Assembly: GCF_965638725.1 (NCBI RefSeq)
Contig: NC_134949.1
Location: 14,134,951-14,198,950, forward strand
Reading direction: 5' to 3'
Length of the DNA stretch: 64,000 bases
Origin: Aptenodytes patagonicus
Lineage: Eukaryota; Chordata; Aves; Sphenisciformes; Spheniscidae
In this document: piece by piece, positions 23,271 through 37,300 of the stretch
Layout of the letters: the number at the start of each line of letters is the position of its first letter
How positions within the stretch are numbered: the stretch's first letter is position 1
Position numbers and translations under genes: made by a program
The notes under the pieces: generated by a model
Database searches by the model: none
Seen by the model: only the letters and a program-made list of their open reading frames with translations
Told to the model about the DNA's origin: nothing

Positions 23271-26200
23271 CCAAGAGGCTGGAGAGAATCGTGAGCGTCT
23301 CAATGGGAAGATGAAGGTGCTTTGGGGCACTGTGGCTCTGGATGCACTACTCAAGTTTGGTTTATAAAATGTTTTGACATCCACTATGGGGCATATTCAT
23401 ATAAACCTCAGAGCGCTCCCTCATGATAACCCATATTCATGTTTGATCTTGAAGTGTAGTACTTGAATAGTTGATCAGTTTGCTTATGCTGAAGTAATTT
23501 TTCACACAATTAGCTGTAGGGAGACAGTAAGAGAGCTGGTCCTAATCCTGTTACTTCCCATGGGTAAGATCAAAAGTCAGGCATTTTTAGAAGGTTCTTG
23601 ACAGGGACATGGTGAAAGTTTTAAAAAAAAGACTACAATTGACATCAATGATACAGTACTTCTTGGTAGCAGCAGGAAACATTCAAATTGGTAAAAATAA
23701 CATTTTTTTTTTCCTTTTAAGACCACTGGTAACAGGTATTTAATCTGCTTTGGCTTTCCCTCAAAGTCTTCACAGATGTGTCAAGCTGTTTCACCTACAG
23801 ACTTCAAAGCAGGAAACAGAAAGACTGTCAACAAATACAAACAGAAACCTGTTTGCATTTTTGAAACTGTAGGCACTCAAACGCCCCAGCGCCAGGGCCG
23901 GTGAGGAGGGTGCAGGTTTCTTTGCTACAAGTGGTTGCATGCAGCCAAAGCCAGCAGAGCCTTTGTGTGCATGGGATGGCTGAGCCCTCTCTGTTTCCTG
24001 AGTGGGGCAGGTGACTTCAGATCTGCCAGAGCAAGCAGCGTTAGTTTGAGCCTAGGCTCTGAGACATAACCTTGGCCCCAGAGGGCTGCCTTGGCAGGAC
24101 ATCCAGCAGCAGCAGTCACACTGATTTGGGCCCAGCTTACGAAAACCGAAAAAAAGCAAGTCCTCTTCTAGCACCGTTCATATTCCCAGTACAGCATCAC
24201 AAATGGTGCCATTTCTGTATCTGCAATGTGATGATGTCCCACAGGGGAGCTCTAGCAGGCACTTGGTGTCAGAGCATCTGAATTTGCTTCCAAGTTTGCT
24301 GAGTCCAGACTTCAGGTGTCTGATGATGGAAGACTCTCAGTCTCACCCAGAACATCAGCTGCATTACCTGGGCTGTTTCACTAACTCACAGGCACGAAAC
24401 CATCAAGAAACCCTATTGCAGTTACAACTTGCTGTCTCGTATGGCCATTAGCATTCCTTTCAGTGTAAAATTCCTTCTAATTTCACATCTGGTTTAAAAA
24501 CTGTATGCATTTACCATAGTGTCAGTGGCAGCCCAGTCTGATTGATTTCATATTTATAGCCCAGAACTAATGTCATAAACATATGTGATGATTTTAGTAG
24601 GACTTGTGATAAGCTGTGGACTCATCTTCCATTTCCTCCCCACCATTCCTGAAACCTCATCCCACTTCAAGCATCACATGAGCTTCCTTGCAGATTCCAC
24701 CTTTGCCCTTTTCCACTAACATTCTGCCTACTTTTGCCCATGTGCAAACATCTTTTGTTTGCATCTCCCTGTTCTGGCTCGATGTCACTCTGAAAAAAGT
24801 CCTTTCCCAGATCTGTATGGGCTTCTTACTGGTCAGGGAGGTAGTTCTGAGAAGATGCCAACACCTTTCTTGTTTGCCTGTTTGATCCAAAAATTCCAAC
24901 TGAACAGAGTTAATGTCCGTGTCTTTCTACAGCTGCCAGATACACTCTCTCTGGATCTAAGTGGATTTGTCAGTGTATACTCAGAGTAAATCTGCACATT
25001 GTCTTCCAACTTTTAACATCCAATTTTATTACTAATATTACAGAATTATCAATGTAGTTAATGACTTTTTTATTATCTCTTTGCTCCCAGCACCATGATT
25101 ATCTCATACACTGCAGTGGCTCTCCTCAATATGAATATACAGGCACTATTTTGCACTTTAAAAAGGACATAATGGTCTTCCCCGTGTTTCCAGACCTCCT
25201 CTTAATGGATAATGAAGGGACATGGGAACAGAGGAAAGAGAATGAAGGAGAAGAAATAAGACAGTAAGGAATTAAAAACAGGAGTCCGTTTGCTAGTTTG
25301 GAAGAGAGTTGAAGTCAGGTGTTGAAGGAAGAATTAACAGAGAAATGGAGGTCTGAAATGCAGGATGAGAAAAAGAGAGTAGTAAAAGTGGGTAAAGAGT
25401 GTTTGGTGGAACTAAAGATAAATTAGAGACCCTGATACCTCTTCCTTCTGGAGGAAGAAAGATATGCCCCCAAGAAAGAGAGAGAGCAATAAAGCTTGCA
25501 GAAAGTCTGACACCAAAAAGGGAAGCCAGGGGGCAGAAATGTTTGTGGGGAAAAAAAGCAATCCAGAAACCAGGGGTACCATCTGTGTTAGAGATGTAGT
25601 TCCTAGTAAAGGAGAGCTGTAGATTTTTTGTAACGTAAACATTTTTAGAAACGCTATGGAAGAAAGGGGAAAAGCTACAGAAGAGAAGCAAAAGTATTGG
25701 CCTGTTTGTCTTCAGTAAAACATCCTTCAGCTAATTGTTTACAGAAAGGTTATTCATCCTCCTTGAGAAAAGTGGTGTTAAATATTTTGGATGCCATTCT
25801 TGACCTAGAGTCTATGCATGTTGCTTCTGAATGCCAGGGATTGTGCCAGATCACATAGCCCCAGCCGCCTCTCCCCACGTCCTCTCTGCTCTGTGCTCCT
25901 CTGCTGACCTCCGCACTGTAGGCTGCAGGTCACTCTGCCCTCTCCACCTGGAAACGCAAGTCGGCACCTGAGTCTAATGGTGAGGAAAAACGTTTTAGGA
26001 CATGTCTGGGTCATTTAATGCCAGGAGTGGTTAGTGAAACGAGCAGGTGTGCAGACAGCTTACCTAATCCAATTGTACTGCTGACGTCCGCAGAGGTAAT
26101 CCATCCGGAGTGCCGCTTCCCTGGATAACAGCTGTAGCAGCCCGGCTCACCAAGACAAGCGTTTACAGGCAATCCCCAGGGATGAGCGACTGTATCTTCG

Positions 26201-27599
26201 AATTCCCTCCAGCTTTCAATCACATAAGGTAGAGCACACGTCTCCTTAATTCAGAAGAAAATCCAATTTTGAAATTGCCGTGGCACCTGACAAATGTGCA
26301 CCTTGTATACAAAGTGGCATGTGCATGCAGAATAAAAATCAGGGTCCACAGAAGCAGAATGCAACACCAGATCTCCCCATTTTGCAGTGGGTACCAACTT
26401 CATAAAGTATTGGCAGCTCAGAGGGAGCTCCTTCCTGCAGTTATAGCTGCAGTGCGTAGTACATAAGCCTGCCATCTGCAGCTCAAATATAGCTTATAGT
26501 CACTTGTTTCAGTGTTGGAATAGGTTTTTGGTTTGGCTGCTTGCAGTCTTCTCCAAAGCAAAAGATGGAATGGAATTGCCAAAGGTGGGCAAAATGCTTC
26601 AGCTAACAGAGGATGGAAAAGCTTAACTGGGCGATTAAGCTCAGTAAATGCTACCAAAGATTTCTGGCACTGGGAGGTCTTCTGCTGCAGGAGCAGGTGC
26701 TATCGGCTGATAGAGGGATTGCAGCTGGAACGTGAGCTTTATCTGCAGAAGCATGTTGACACTTAGTGGATCACACTGCAGTTTGCCTGTGCGCCCTGTC
26801 TCCGCTGTATCAAGGGATGAGGGACCAGTTCACCTGCCTTTACCTGTTATCAACTGCTGCCAAACAGAAGAGCACCAAGAGGTGATCTGTGAAAGCACAC
26901 TCTCCAAGCAAGCCACCATAGTAGTGAGTTCAAGTTACCACCACATCCTAACTAAATTATCCTGCACCTGCGGGACAAGAGGGGAAGTCTTCTTACATCC
27001 TTCCAGCTTCCTGATGTAGCACTGCATCCCGACATATCCTATTCTGGGTACAAGAATTTCACTGTGAGACTTTTCTCAGGCTGATTAAAGGGTATTTCCA
27101 CTAGCTAACAGGCCTTCCTGGCACTATGCAATGCTCCAGATAGAAGTGCACCATTTTTCATCATTTGTACAGTAATATGGTTGATTTCCTATTGCTCTGA
27201 AGTCCTTACTGACAACTCTAGTGCCATACTCAGATCTGCTTTTGTCCCTCAGGAAATTCTGGTCTTCTCTGAAAGTGACTGCTTCGTACAGTGGAGCTTT
27301 AATTCTCCGTTTCATTTGCATTAGCATGGTACAAAGTGGCTGCGGTAGATCAGAAAATTTAGTCTGTGTCCTAATGACTTTTTCTCATCTCCTTCCACCT
27401 GGACAGATTGCTTATCATAGTATCTATTATCACCTCCACTTCTCATTACCACTTGCTGACACTAGCCAATTTGAAATCTTCTTCAGATAAGTCTGTTCCC
27501 TCTCCCACACTAAGCTTGCTGCAAGCTGGGACAGGTTCATTTCCCTGAGTTCAGTACCCAGAAAGGAACGGTACATTTGGCAAGAGAAATCCCCCCAGT
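23271..27599. other. Intergenic sequence, no gene recognised
   Basis: Only short open frames without domains. About 25230-25520 is purine-rich on the plus strand (many GAA, AGA and GGA words). This explains the 132-codon minus-strand open frame at 25293-25691 without any need for a gene. Nothing else recognised. Confidence 0.5.
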
Positions 27600-28346
27600 C
27601 ACACCCTTGTCTCATCCATCACCTTTCTAAATCTTCTCTTCCCACATCTTAAGAAAAGGCTACCATTCTGGAGTCATCCACCTGGAAACTGGTCTTTACC
27701 CTCCTAGTTGCTGCATTTTGTACAATTCCCCATTAATCTGCCTCCTAATAAACCACTTCTGCCCGTTCCCAGTTGCACATCTGCACATCCTTTCACCTTC
27801 TGCCTGGACTATTGCAAGCCCTATCAGTACAGTTTCAGGTCTATATTCCTCTCTTGAAAGACCTCTCTTGGCTTCCTATCAGCTACAAAAACACCCTAAT
27901 CATCCCGAAGCCCCTTAATGGGGCCAATGGGTGGTATCTGTGCATACTGCTACACTTACTCCCACCGACCTCCATGTTGTGGCCCTCCTTAGACCTCAGA
28001 CCAGCCTGAGCCGTAACCTTGGACCTTCTTTCTCATTACAGGGTTCACTGCTGCTCTCACACCAGCTACAAACATGATCATTTTGCAGGCTATTATACAC
28101 CTCCCTTATTAACACATCATCTCTTTCAAAATTATGGCTCCAAAGTGCTCCAATCTATTTTGCATATAGCCTTGCAGGGTGTGACCCATGCCGTGCCTTA
28201 CTCCTACCAAAGTGTTCCCTAGTTTCTGGCCCCATATCTCCTCTGATTTTGTACTGCTACATTTTACAATGTTTTCCCTTGCTGCAATTATTGTGCTTCC
28301 TAAGGTTTTGTATGCACAATGCCTTACAAAAATAAATTGAACCTCT
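27600..28346 (+). mobile_element. Possible ancient L2-like LINE relic
   Basis: Several blocks recall the 3' region of L2 elements in the sense direction: TTCTGCCTGGACTATTGCAA near 27796, then GAAAGACCTCTCTTGGCTTC and CTATCAGCTACAAAAACACC near 27860, and an end near ACAATGCCTTACAAAAATAA. The order and strand are consistent, but similarity between the blocks is weak and no frame survives. It could equally be a CR1-clade or unknown repeat. Confidence 0.35.
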
Positions 28347-31300
28347 GCTCTTTTTACTGTTTTCTAGCCACAGAGGAAAGTAATTCATTTGTTTGAGGAA
28401 AGGTGTGTGGAGAAGGCACCAGCACTAGGTCAGAACTCCTCAAACCTAAAACAGATTACACTTTGCTGAAAGGCAGAGAGATCGAAATGTTCTTCAAGCA
28501 CTTTTCCAGACATATGGAGATTAAAGTTAGAAATAAAATTGTTTTGTATATATTTCCCTTCAGCTTGTGTCACTTTATCAAAGATAGTCATTTTCAAAAA
28601 TGTCTCAGTAATAAATCAGAAATAAAACTTTGGAGAAACCAATGAATCTTCATTTATTTTTCAAAGGTGCTTTTAACTGGATAGCATCCCACAGATATGC
28701 ATGATCTTTCTCTGCATGGATATTTATTACTGCTTCACCTGCCTCACATGCCTTTTAATAAACATATTAAAGTGTCAGCTAGATTCATTGCATCTCCAGT
28801 AAGAAGCAATTTTGCATCCTTCACTTAAAAACTAGTTTTGAAATGTCCCAAAGCAATTATTCCTCAGTGAATCACAACAGACAGCTTGGTATTGTTAGAG
28901 GAAAAGTGCCTAAGGGTACCACTCTTTCCTTTTTCTCAGGAACCAGAACAACGGCAATGGCACATGCATCTTCACCACGCCGCACCTCTAACCCCTCTGC
29001 TCTGTATGTCTTAAGCCAAAGAAACTCTGCATTTACAGTGATGATCTCAAAACGTGTGAAAAAGCATTTCAAAGGGCAGTTATATAAAAGTACAGGAGAG
29101 TATGAAGATAGTTAATAGCAAAAGCTACAGAAATTTTTACCCTGAATCTTACAGCATTTTATTTCTTGAAAAATAAATTATTTATGACATCTTTCCACAT
29201 CAGTTCCTCATAATGTAATCCTTCTAGGAGGCATTACATTGGTGTTGCTCTCCTCTCGCACAGCAGGAATCGTGCACAACTTCATTTGCAGTTTGTATTA
29301 ATTACAGAAGATGGCAGTACTAAAAGTAATTATGTTGAATGGCTGATTGGAAGATTTCTTCATCTTTTATTCCCTCCCCAGTCTGGCTTTCCAGAGGCTG
29401 TAGCACACCAAAGGCAAACTGGGATTTGAGGCAGAAAAATGATGAGCTCTGGGACAAAGAGAAATTTCAATTACTACAGGTGAATTTAAAGGTTTGGGTT
29501 GTATTCAGTATGAATAGGAAGGATTCCTTGTATTATTTAATTATGCCAAATATTATTAGAAATACTATTTCTATTAGTTCTATATTTCCTTCAACTTTCT
29601 CCAGTAAAGCACTGTGGGAGCACCGCAGAGTTTTGGAAATTACGAAGGGGAGATCAATCTGTCGGCACTGGAGACATTGTTCAATGTGGAAAAGGTGCGG
29701 TGGGATCATGCCACCTTACCCAAAAGGCGTGGGATCGTCCATGTGGATTTGAGGATCTGGATACTCAGGAGGTGAAGTCCTCTCTTCCTCCTCCACCTCA
29801 TTCTCTTTCCTTTGCAGGACACCAAGTACTTCAGACCGAGGAGCGGAGGAGAGGACATGTAAAAGTAGATGTCCTTGGGCTTCTGGGTGAACAACCCAGT
29901 AAGGATCCATGGGCTCACCCTTCATCTGCGCCCTTCTGGGAGCCACTCAGGTGGCTGCTGGAGGCTGCAGAAGAGCACGCTGTGGCTGTGCTGGGCGGCT
30001 GGGCTGGGTGGCTGCTCACTTCTGGGAACTACAACTGGTTTTAAGGAGACTTCCTAACCTGGTACGTGACCGTGGCAGTGAAGGGAAATCTTCAGAAGGG
30101 GCAATTCTGAAGGTTACCGCCTGTAACATTACTAAATGCATTTTTCTTCTAATTATTAGCTTTCCTAAATCCACATGAAATACAGGAGACGGTTTATTAC
30201 TAGAGGATATTTTTACTATTAAATCCCCTGTATAAAGGTAAACAAATAATTTATTTCTGGGGATCATAAGACCATTCTCGCAAGTAGCTAGAAAAATAGC
30301 TATCTGCATTTCTGTTCAGAACCTTTAAGATGCAAATTCTGCTGCAAGTGCACAAAGCTTCAGTAATGAGATGGATGCAAAATGCTGTGAAAACCTGAAC
30401 CACCAAAATCAGAGTTTAGACTCTTTTAATGTCCAAGGAATAAATCAAAGAATTTGAACTGCTTACATCATTTCATTATTATTTTATTCTGGACTTCATT
30501 ATTTGTTTTCTTCAATGCAGAGATCCCATTCTGAGAGATAAAGACAAAAATCTAGTTTTACTACTCACTTCTGTGAGAATTAATAGCCCAGTGACTTCAA
30601 AAGGAATGGCACATAGCTCACCAAGCCTGAATTTGGTCCACATAATATAAAATGAAATATTCTTATGCAAAACAAAATCACATAACAGTATTAAAGGATG
30701 AAATCTCACAGTCCTGGAACCCACAAAACAAACAAAAGCAAAAACCAAACAGGAGAAATTCAAATTCTGCTACCACAAGATTTCACTGTTTTTTTTAAGA
30801 AGTGTGTGTAAAGTGATTTATTTCTTTATGCAGGTTGTTTCTTTACCTAAACCTCCCCAGTCTTCAGCGCTGCAAATAACATAAGTGAGGGCGTGCAGAT
30901 AATATTAAAAATGCTGCAGAAATGGAAAGGATTTTCCTCTGAACAGACCTCAAGTTCTCTATTTAATTTTTGGTAATACTGCTTTTATTAAATTATTTTC
31001 TGTAACCTCAAAGCTAATTCCATAAGGAATTGAGGATGGCAAAAACTACTTAAAGAACAAAGCGGGAAAGCCTACTTTACATTAACCTGCAAATTGAGGC
31101 AGACAATGGAAGAAACAACCTTGAAGATCCACTTATGCACATGCATCATACACACGTAGCCCTCACTTCGGCTCTGTGCTCCCTATTGAATAACCTGGCT
31201 TCCAAGAACGAATATAGTGAGAAATAAGTACAAAGAAGAGAGGAAGGGAGGGAACTCCCCTGAAATATCACTGAGGTGAATATGTCCACTGTTGGTGGGG

Positions 31301-34300
31301 CAGATTCTCTTCCTTCCTGAATCGGTGCCTTTGTGCCATGTAGGTGCGAACTGGGAATTCAAAACTGGCTTAAAGTTTGTTTAATTAAATCCTGTGCCTG
31401 TCAATCTGTCTCCTCTTGAATAAATTACATCATGATATTTTTAATCAAGGCAAAGCCAGCGCAGATCAGCTCACGGGATCAGAAACCCAGCTGTGCCCTG
31501 TATATCATTGCCCGGCTCTTGTCTCAACTAAGAATATTTTGAAAAGTATCTTGCCTGAGTGGCACCGCAAAGCACCCAACCACCTTAACAGGATTCCAGA
31601 TTTGCAAAATGAGGACAAGATCATGATCAGTGAAGAGTAATTTGCAAGAAACTTTCCTTTTTCATCATCCCTTGCTCACAGCTGCCTTCAGTTGCAGTCC
31701 TCTTGTCTACCTCTGCCAGGCATGAATTCATGCTCCAGGATGCTTCAGGTCATTGCCGTGAAGCTGAAAAGGGCCTGCTTTATTAAGCGCATCTTCCTGC
31801 TAGATTTCCACCGATGCAGCATTATTCTATCCTTCCAGCATACAAGACACTTTCTTTTATACACCTACTGAGCATCAGACAAATGCAGGGTGCACCTCAT
31901 ATATTTGTTCTAGCCGTCTGATTCTCTGACTGGTACTGTTCAAACCAGGACCAGCTCTAGACCAGATCCTACCAAGCACTGCTTCTAGTTCTGTTAACTT
32001 TGGTCCTACAGCTTCAGTGGCTGTTGGTCTCATACAGCCCTTGTACTCCTGACGATACTTGCACGTCATATTCAGCCCTAGCTAGGATGTGGACTGTGAA
32101 CTTGATAGTGAAATGATTTATAGGTCGTTGCTCATTAATGCATCCAATCTCCAGCGATACAGAGGAGGCAGGAGATCTGAAGCTCCAGAATGCAAATTTA
32201 AAAAGCCTAATGGAAAATGTGCTTGTGCTGTGGCAGTACCTGGGGAGGTGCTGGTATACACACTTGGAGTGCTGATGCTGTGCAAGAGCATTACGTGCCA
32301 GTCCTATTTCAACCGGTGGTAATATAAGAAAAAACTGTAAAAGAGAGAAGCGTTGTGTTTCCTTATTAAAAAGTAAGTCACAGGTGTTACTCTCTGGCTT
32401 GGGAAAATGTCATCAGCTATGAACTTTTTGCGTGATTTAGCCACTTTGAGGTGATATTCAGTAAAGACAGTGACAGTAGTGGGAATATAACATATGAATG
32501 GTTTCCTTTACTATAGGCAGAAACAAGTGCCTATGAAAAGTATGTGGGAGTGTTCAAGGATTTAACAGAGAAGTTAGGTATCTCTCTCTTTCACTAGTAA
32601 GAGACCCAGCACAAAAAAGAACTAACAATTACATTCTTTTAGTGCCTTTTATTTTGTTATCTCGGAGCACTTTGCAAAGCGGAGTCAGCAGCCAAAGAAG
32701 TTGAGCTGCTTCACATTCAGTGTTACAAGGTCAATCAGTCTGGGCAAATCAGGAACAGGCTCCCAGTAACTCTGATCCCTGGGGTCTGCTCCAAACCTAC
32801 AGAGTTCAGATTCATCAGGGTAAGTACTGCAATATCAGTTAACAAAATCATTAACTGTCAGGTGGACTTTTGCATATTCTGAGAAGAGAAAAAGGCCAGT
32901 CCTGGTTGTTTTTTCATAAACTATTTATTATTCACAAGACCAGACAATTAATTCTACCTTGTTTGGATATGGTGATGTTACAATTCAGATACCAACAAGC
33001 CTCTCCTATAATTCATTTTGTACATTACCCTTTCATAATAATGTGTTCCCTGTTTCATTCCTACTGAAAAACAGTCTTAACCCCATACTGGTTTAAAAAC
33101 ACTATCTACATTGACTTTATTGATCTAGTTCTTAACTTGAAAAAACTTCCACCATGTAACCTTGAAGACTCTTTAATAAAAACACAGCTCCTTTAACTTT
33201 ATAGCCTGTTTTGCAGAGCTAGTGCAATCTTTGTTGACCTAGCCTGTACCCGCTCCAAGGTAATAATAACCTATCGATGTGTGCAGGGACTGATGTAGTG
33301 CTCAGTATTTGAAATAGTGCTTGACAAGTATCTTATACAGAAAAAGCATCGCCTTTTTGTAGTTTGTCTTTTATCAATACAACGTTAGGTGTATTTTTCT
33401 TTCTGAGGCATTAGTTGTCATGAAAATTCCAATTACTGTTTTCATACAAGCTCCCGGTCTTATTTGATTGTTCCATTTAGCACCTATTTCTTGGGCTGTT
33501 TCCTCGATCTTGGACTAATTATTTTACAGAATTCTACACTGAATTTCCTTTACCATCTGCTGGTCTAATCAACCTAATGATCCATGTCCTCTGGAAGCAG
33601 ATTGCATTATTCCTCATTATTTGCTCTGCTTCTGACTTTACCATCATTCGCTCTGTAGACTGAGGACTTGGCTCCAGTTCTTGGCTACTGATGAGGGCAG
33701 TGACAGCACAACTTTAAGCAGATGTTAGATAAGGTTACCTCCAGAGGTATTAGTATCATCTCCTAGCACAACTCAGAGTAGCCTAAAAACTACCTGAAAT
33801 GAGAGCAGGCACCATTGATCCCCATGGCTACAATTACTTAAATCAATGGATTCAACAAAATCATGGGGATTGGTGTCTCTTAGCCATGCTGTAAATGGTG
33901 CCAGCGGAGGGGGGATAACACAAAAGCCCACTTAGTGTCAATATGTTACCAAAGATTTCTTCTACCAAGACTGCCTTAATGGTAATTTTATACAATCTTC
34001 AAGGTGTAAAGCAGCTAAAGTGCTGTCAAGATCAAACCCTTGTTTTTAAATACTTCTTCTGATTGTTTTGATGTAAAATTGTTGAGTGTATGAATCAGGG
34101 CCCTTAAAACTGACTCAGCTACTCCAACTGTAACGTCAGTGAAGCAGTAAATAATTGCTGAGGTTCAAAATGTCACTTTTTTTCTGTTTTAAAAGCATAC
34201 AGCTCTAGATTAAACAGAAATAAGCTGGAGTTTCAGCAACAACTGGTGTTCAAGCTCAGATCTAGGGTCTAACATAGCTACTCATCCTCGCTCCTGCTTC

Positions 34301-37300
34301 TGCGGAGGTAGTTCCAGCGAACACATTGACCGTCAGACTCCTGACTGAATCAGCAACCCTATTGAATAGGAAAAGTACTTTTTCTTACAAGCTGAACGCT
34401 TCTCTGCTCAGGTATAGAAGTCACCGAAAGTATTCATAACATGTCTTCAGAATAAAAATCTACAGCAATAAAGTTTCTGGGGGGTTGGTGTTATGTCATT
34501 GGAATGAGTTGCTTTAGAAAGGTACCTGAATTTCCATTTATCTTAGAAAAGAGATACCTGCTTTAGTTTCTTCTGCAGCGATGACCGTTAAGGGGTCTAT
34601 ATTCAGTTTCCTACAAATAGGTTGTGAAATACCCTAGAGTATTGGAAACATGGGGACAACTAATCGAGACCTATTATGGGAGACCCTTCTGAGATGGCAG
34701 CTGGAGGTGAAACAAGATTCTCTAGGCGATGTTAAATAGTCCAGCTCATCAAAGTGTAGGCAACTGAACTGAGCCCCTGAATATAGCTTCAGTATACGTA
34801 CCAAAGGTTTCTCCACCATTACATGGAGATACTTTGCAGAGACTATCTGTGGTGGTAAAATCCCCTGAAAATGGTGAACAGTGTCTGAGAAGGGCAAAGC
34901 GGTGGGGAGAAGGCGTTCTGAATGGCAAATTGGTTATCTCTACAATGAATATATCAGGTGATATTTTTGCAAAAAGCCAGTGAAGCTTCACATACTGCCA
35001 GCCTATCCAGGGTATTGCACAATTAATACTTCTTTATCAGCTGTGATTTATAAGATCTTTTAAAATGAAGAAAAAGATTTCCATTGCATATCTGACTGCC
35101 TGAGAGGGTAAAGCACAGATAAGAAATCAATGTTGCAGAGAGCGCGCATCCTGGTCCCAGACAAGCCTGGCAACGTTTGCATTCTCACAGAGAAGAAGAG
35201 CTAATCAAAGCTGTGACATGGTTAAGTTCCCCTAAATTAGAAGATAAGGAGGAAGGGGAACTGAAGTCCCCAGGAAATTATTTGATACTTCATTTGCACT
35301 CAAGAGGCAACCCGACAACTGTCGCTGTTGGAGGGGGGACAGAAACGCGAGAGATGCTGATTCCTTAAGATAACACTGAAGGAGCGGAGCACTGCTGATT
35401 TCTTTCCTCAGCTTCTGTGCCCCAGAGAAATCTCACAATGACAAGTACACTGGAAGTTGCTTTTGTTGTTTGCTGTTTCCCTTCCAGAACTTGGTCTGTT
35501 ATCAGGAAATTTAACCTTCGCTTTGCCATGTAGCTTGTTTCATAACTAAACTTGCTGAGCTTCTGAACTTGAGGTGAATCTGGCAGATCTGTAGCACATG
35601 CATTGCCTCAGGTGATGAATTCAGGGAGAGCGTGTTTGCAGGCAGCCACTGGAGGGGAGCAGGTCTGGAAATTCAGAAAATGGGATGTGTTGCTCACCAT
35701 CTGGAAAGTTTGGGTTTGGGGGCTTGCAGCAGCGTGTGCCACAGCAAGGAGAGAACTGCTGCAGGTAGGGCATTACCAGTGAGGAATATGAGGGAGAACC
35801 ATGACTCCATGGTCCTGAAGATTATTTAATACAAATAAATATAACAATATCATTTCAAATGTTCAGCTCCATATAAGTGTGCATTAAAGATTAAAATGTG
35901 TTTGAAGGTGGCTGCATTCTTTGGGTGAGAGTATGTGAACCCCAAGCCAGCCTTTTCTGCGTTATAAAACAGGGTGGGAGTTGCCTGACCTGCATAGTTC
36001 AGGCCAGAAGACCTCCTTAAATAAATTGCATTTGAGAAAACATTTGTCTAGGAAGACCTCTTATTCATTACCTGCAGGGTTCCTGGCATGCGGGAATCAC
36101 AACAACAACTCTCAAATTCTGCCACTGCTTTTAAGAGCCTATATCTAGCTGGAATTTATCTGAATTTGGTTTCTAGCCAGTGAATCATCATCTGCTTTTG
36201 TCTAATGGTTAAAAGACATCTATTAAACACGTTCCTGTTCTGAATGTATATGTGGGTTGATCAAGTCCTCTTGTAGCCTCATCTTTGCTAATCAGACAGA
36301 TTTGGGATCCAGGGTCTTTCAGGTTAAAGCATGTCTTCTCCTTTCACTGTTGTTCCGATCTTTCTGTGAACCATTTGTAATTAATTAATATCCTTCATTA
36401 ACTGGGGTACCAGCATTACACATACCAGTTGCACCACTGCCAAATACTCTCACTCGATTTTCTCCTGCATGTGCGTCCCAGAATCACATCTGTAGAGATG
36501 TTTTCCATCATTCATATGCGATGTAGATTATTTATAACTTTAATTTGCAAAATGAAATGTTGCATAGTACTAAATTAAATAACATATAGAAATTAAGTAG
36601 TATTGTGTAAATAGTTGGTATTAATAATATTTCTTTAAAAGCAAAGATGCAACTGTAAAGTCTTTACTTTTTTTTCAGATGTGTGTTGAAGGTTGGTCAA
36701 ACTCCCGTAAGAAATTGTTATCTGGACTTAATGCTTTGTCTGTCTCAAGAACATCTAACCACTACATTATTATAATGTATAATTCTCTGAGTGGGACTTT
36801 CAAAGACCATGGTCTGTAAAATTGGTGTCTGGAAGTGATCCTAGGAAAATGGCTTTATGGAGAACTACTGTTTCTTTTGTTGGCATAATGCAGTTAATGC
36901 TGCTAGTCCTACAAATCTAATGTAGTCACATTACTCATCATCTTTCATATTTTAGTGCCCTCAAGGTTTTTATTCAGTTTTACCTTAGGATGATATTTTG
37001 CATATGTAAAAAAAAAAAAAGAGCTTCTATTTCTTATTTGTCAGGACAGATATGAAATTTTATGGCATCTGTGGAGGGAGATGCCACTCATTTAATTGTT
37101 GTCTCTGCTGTTAAGGCATATGACAAGAATAGGTAAGGAGTCAAATGCTCAGATGATTTAGAGCTGATTGAAACCACTCAAAAAAATTGGTCCCATTCAA
37201 ACTGCAAAATTAAAATACTAACCCTTGTGTGTAGATTTGCCATGCAGAAAGATGAAATGTTTAGAGACTGATCCAGCCTGTTAAAATGCATCTGTTGGAC

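Noticed and set aside
32640..32690. GGAGCACTTTGCAAAG with flanks, reminiscent of an old interspersed repeat word
   Set aside because: Too short and I cannot name a family.
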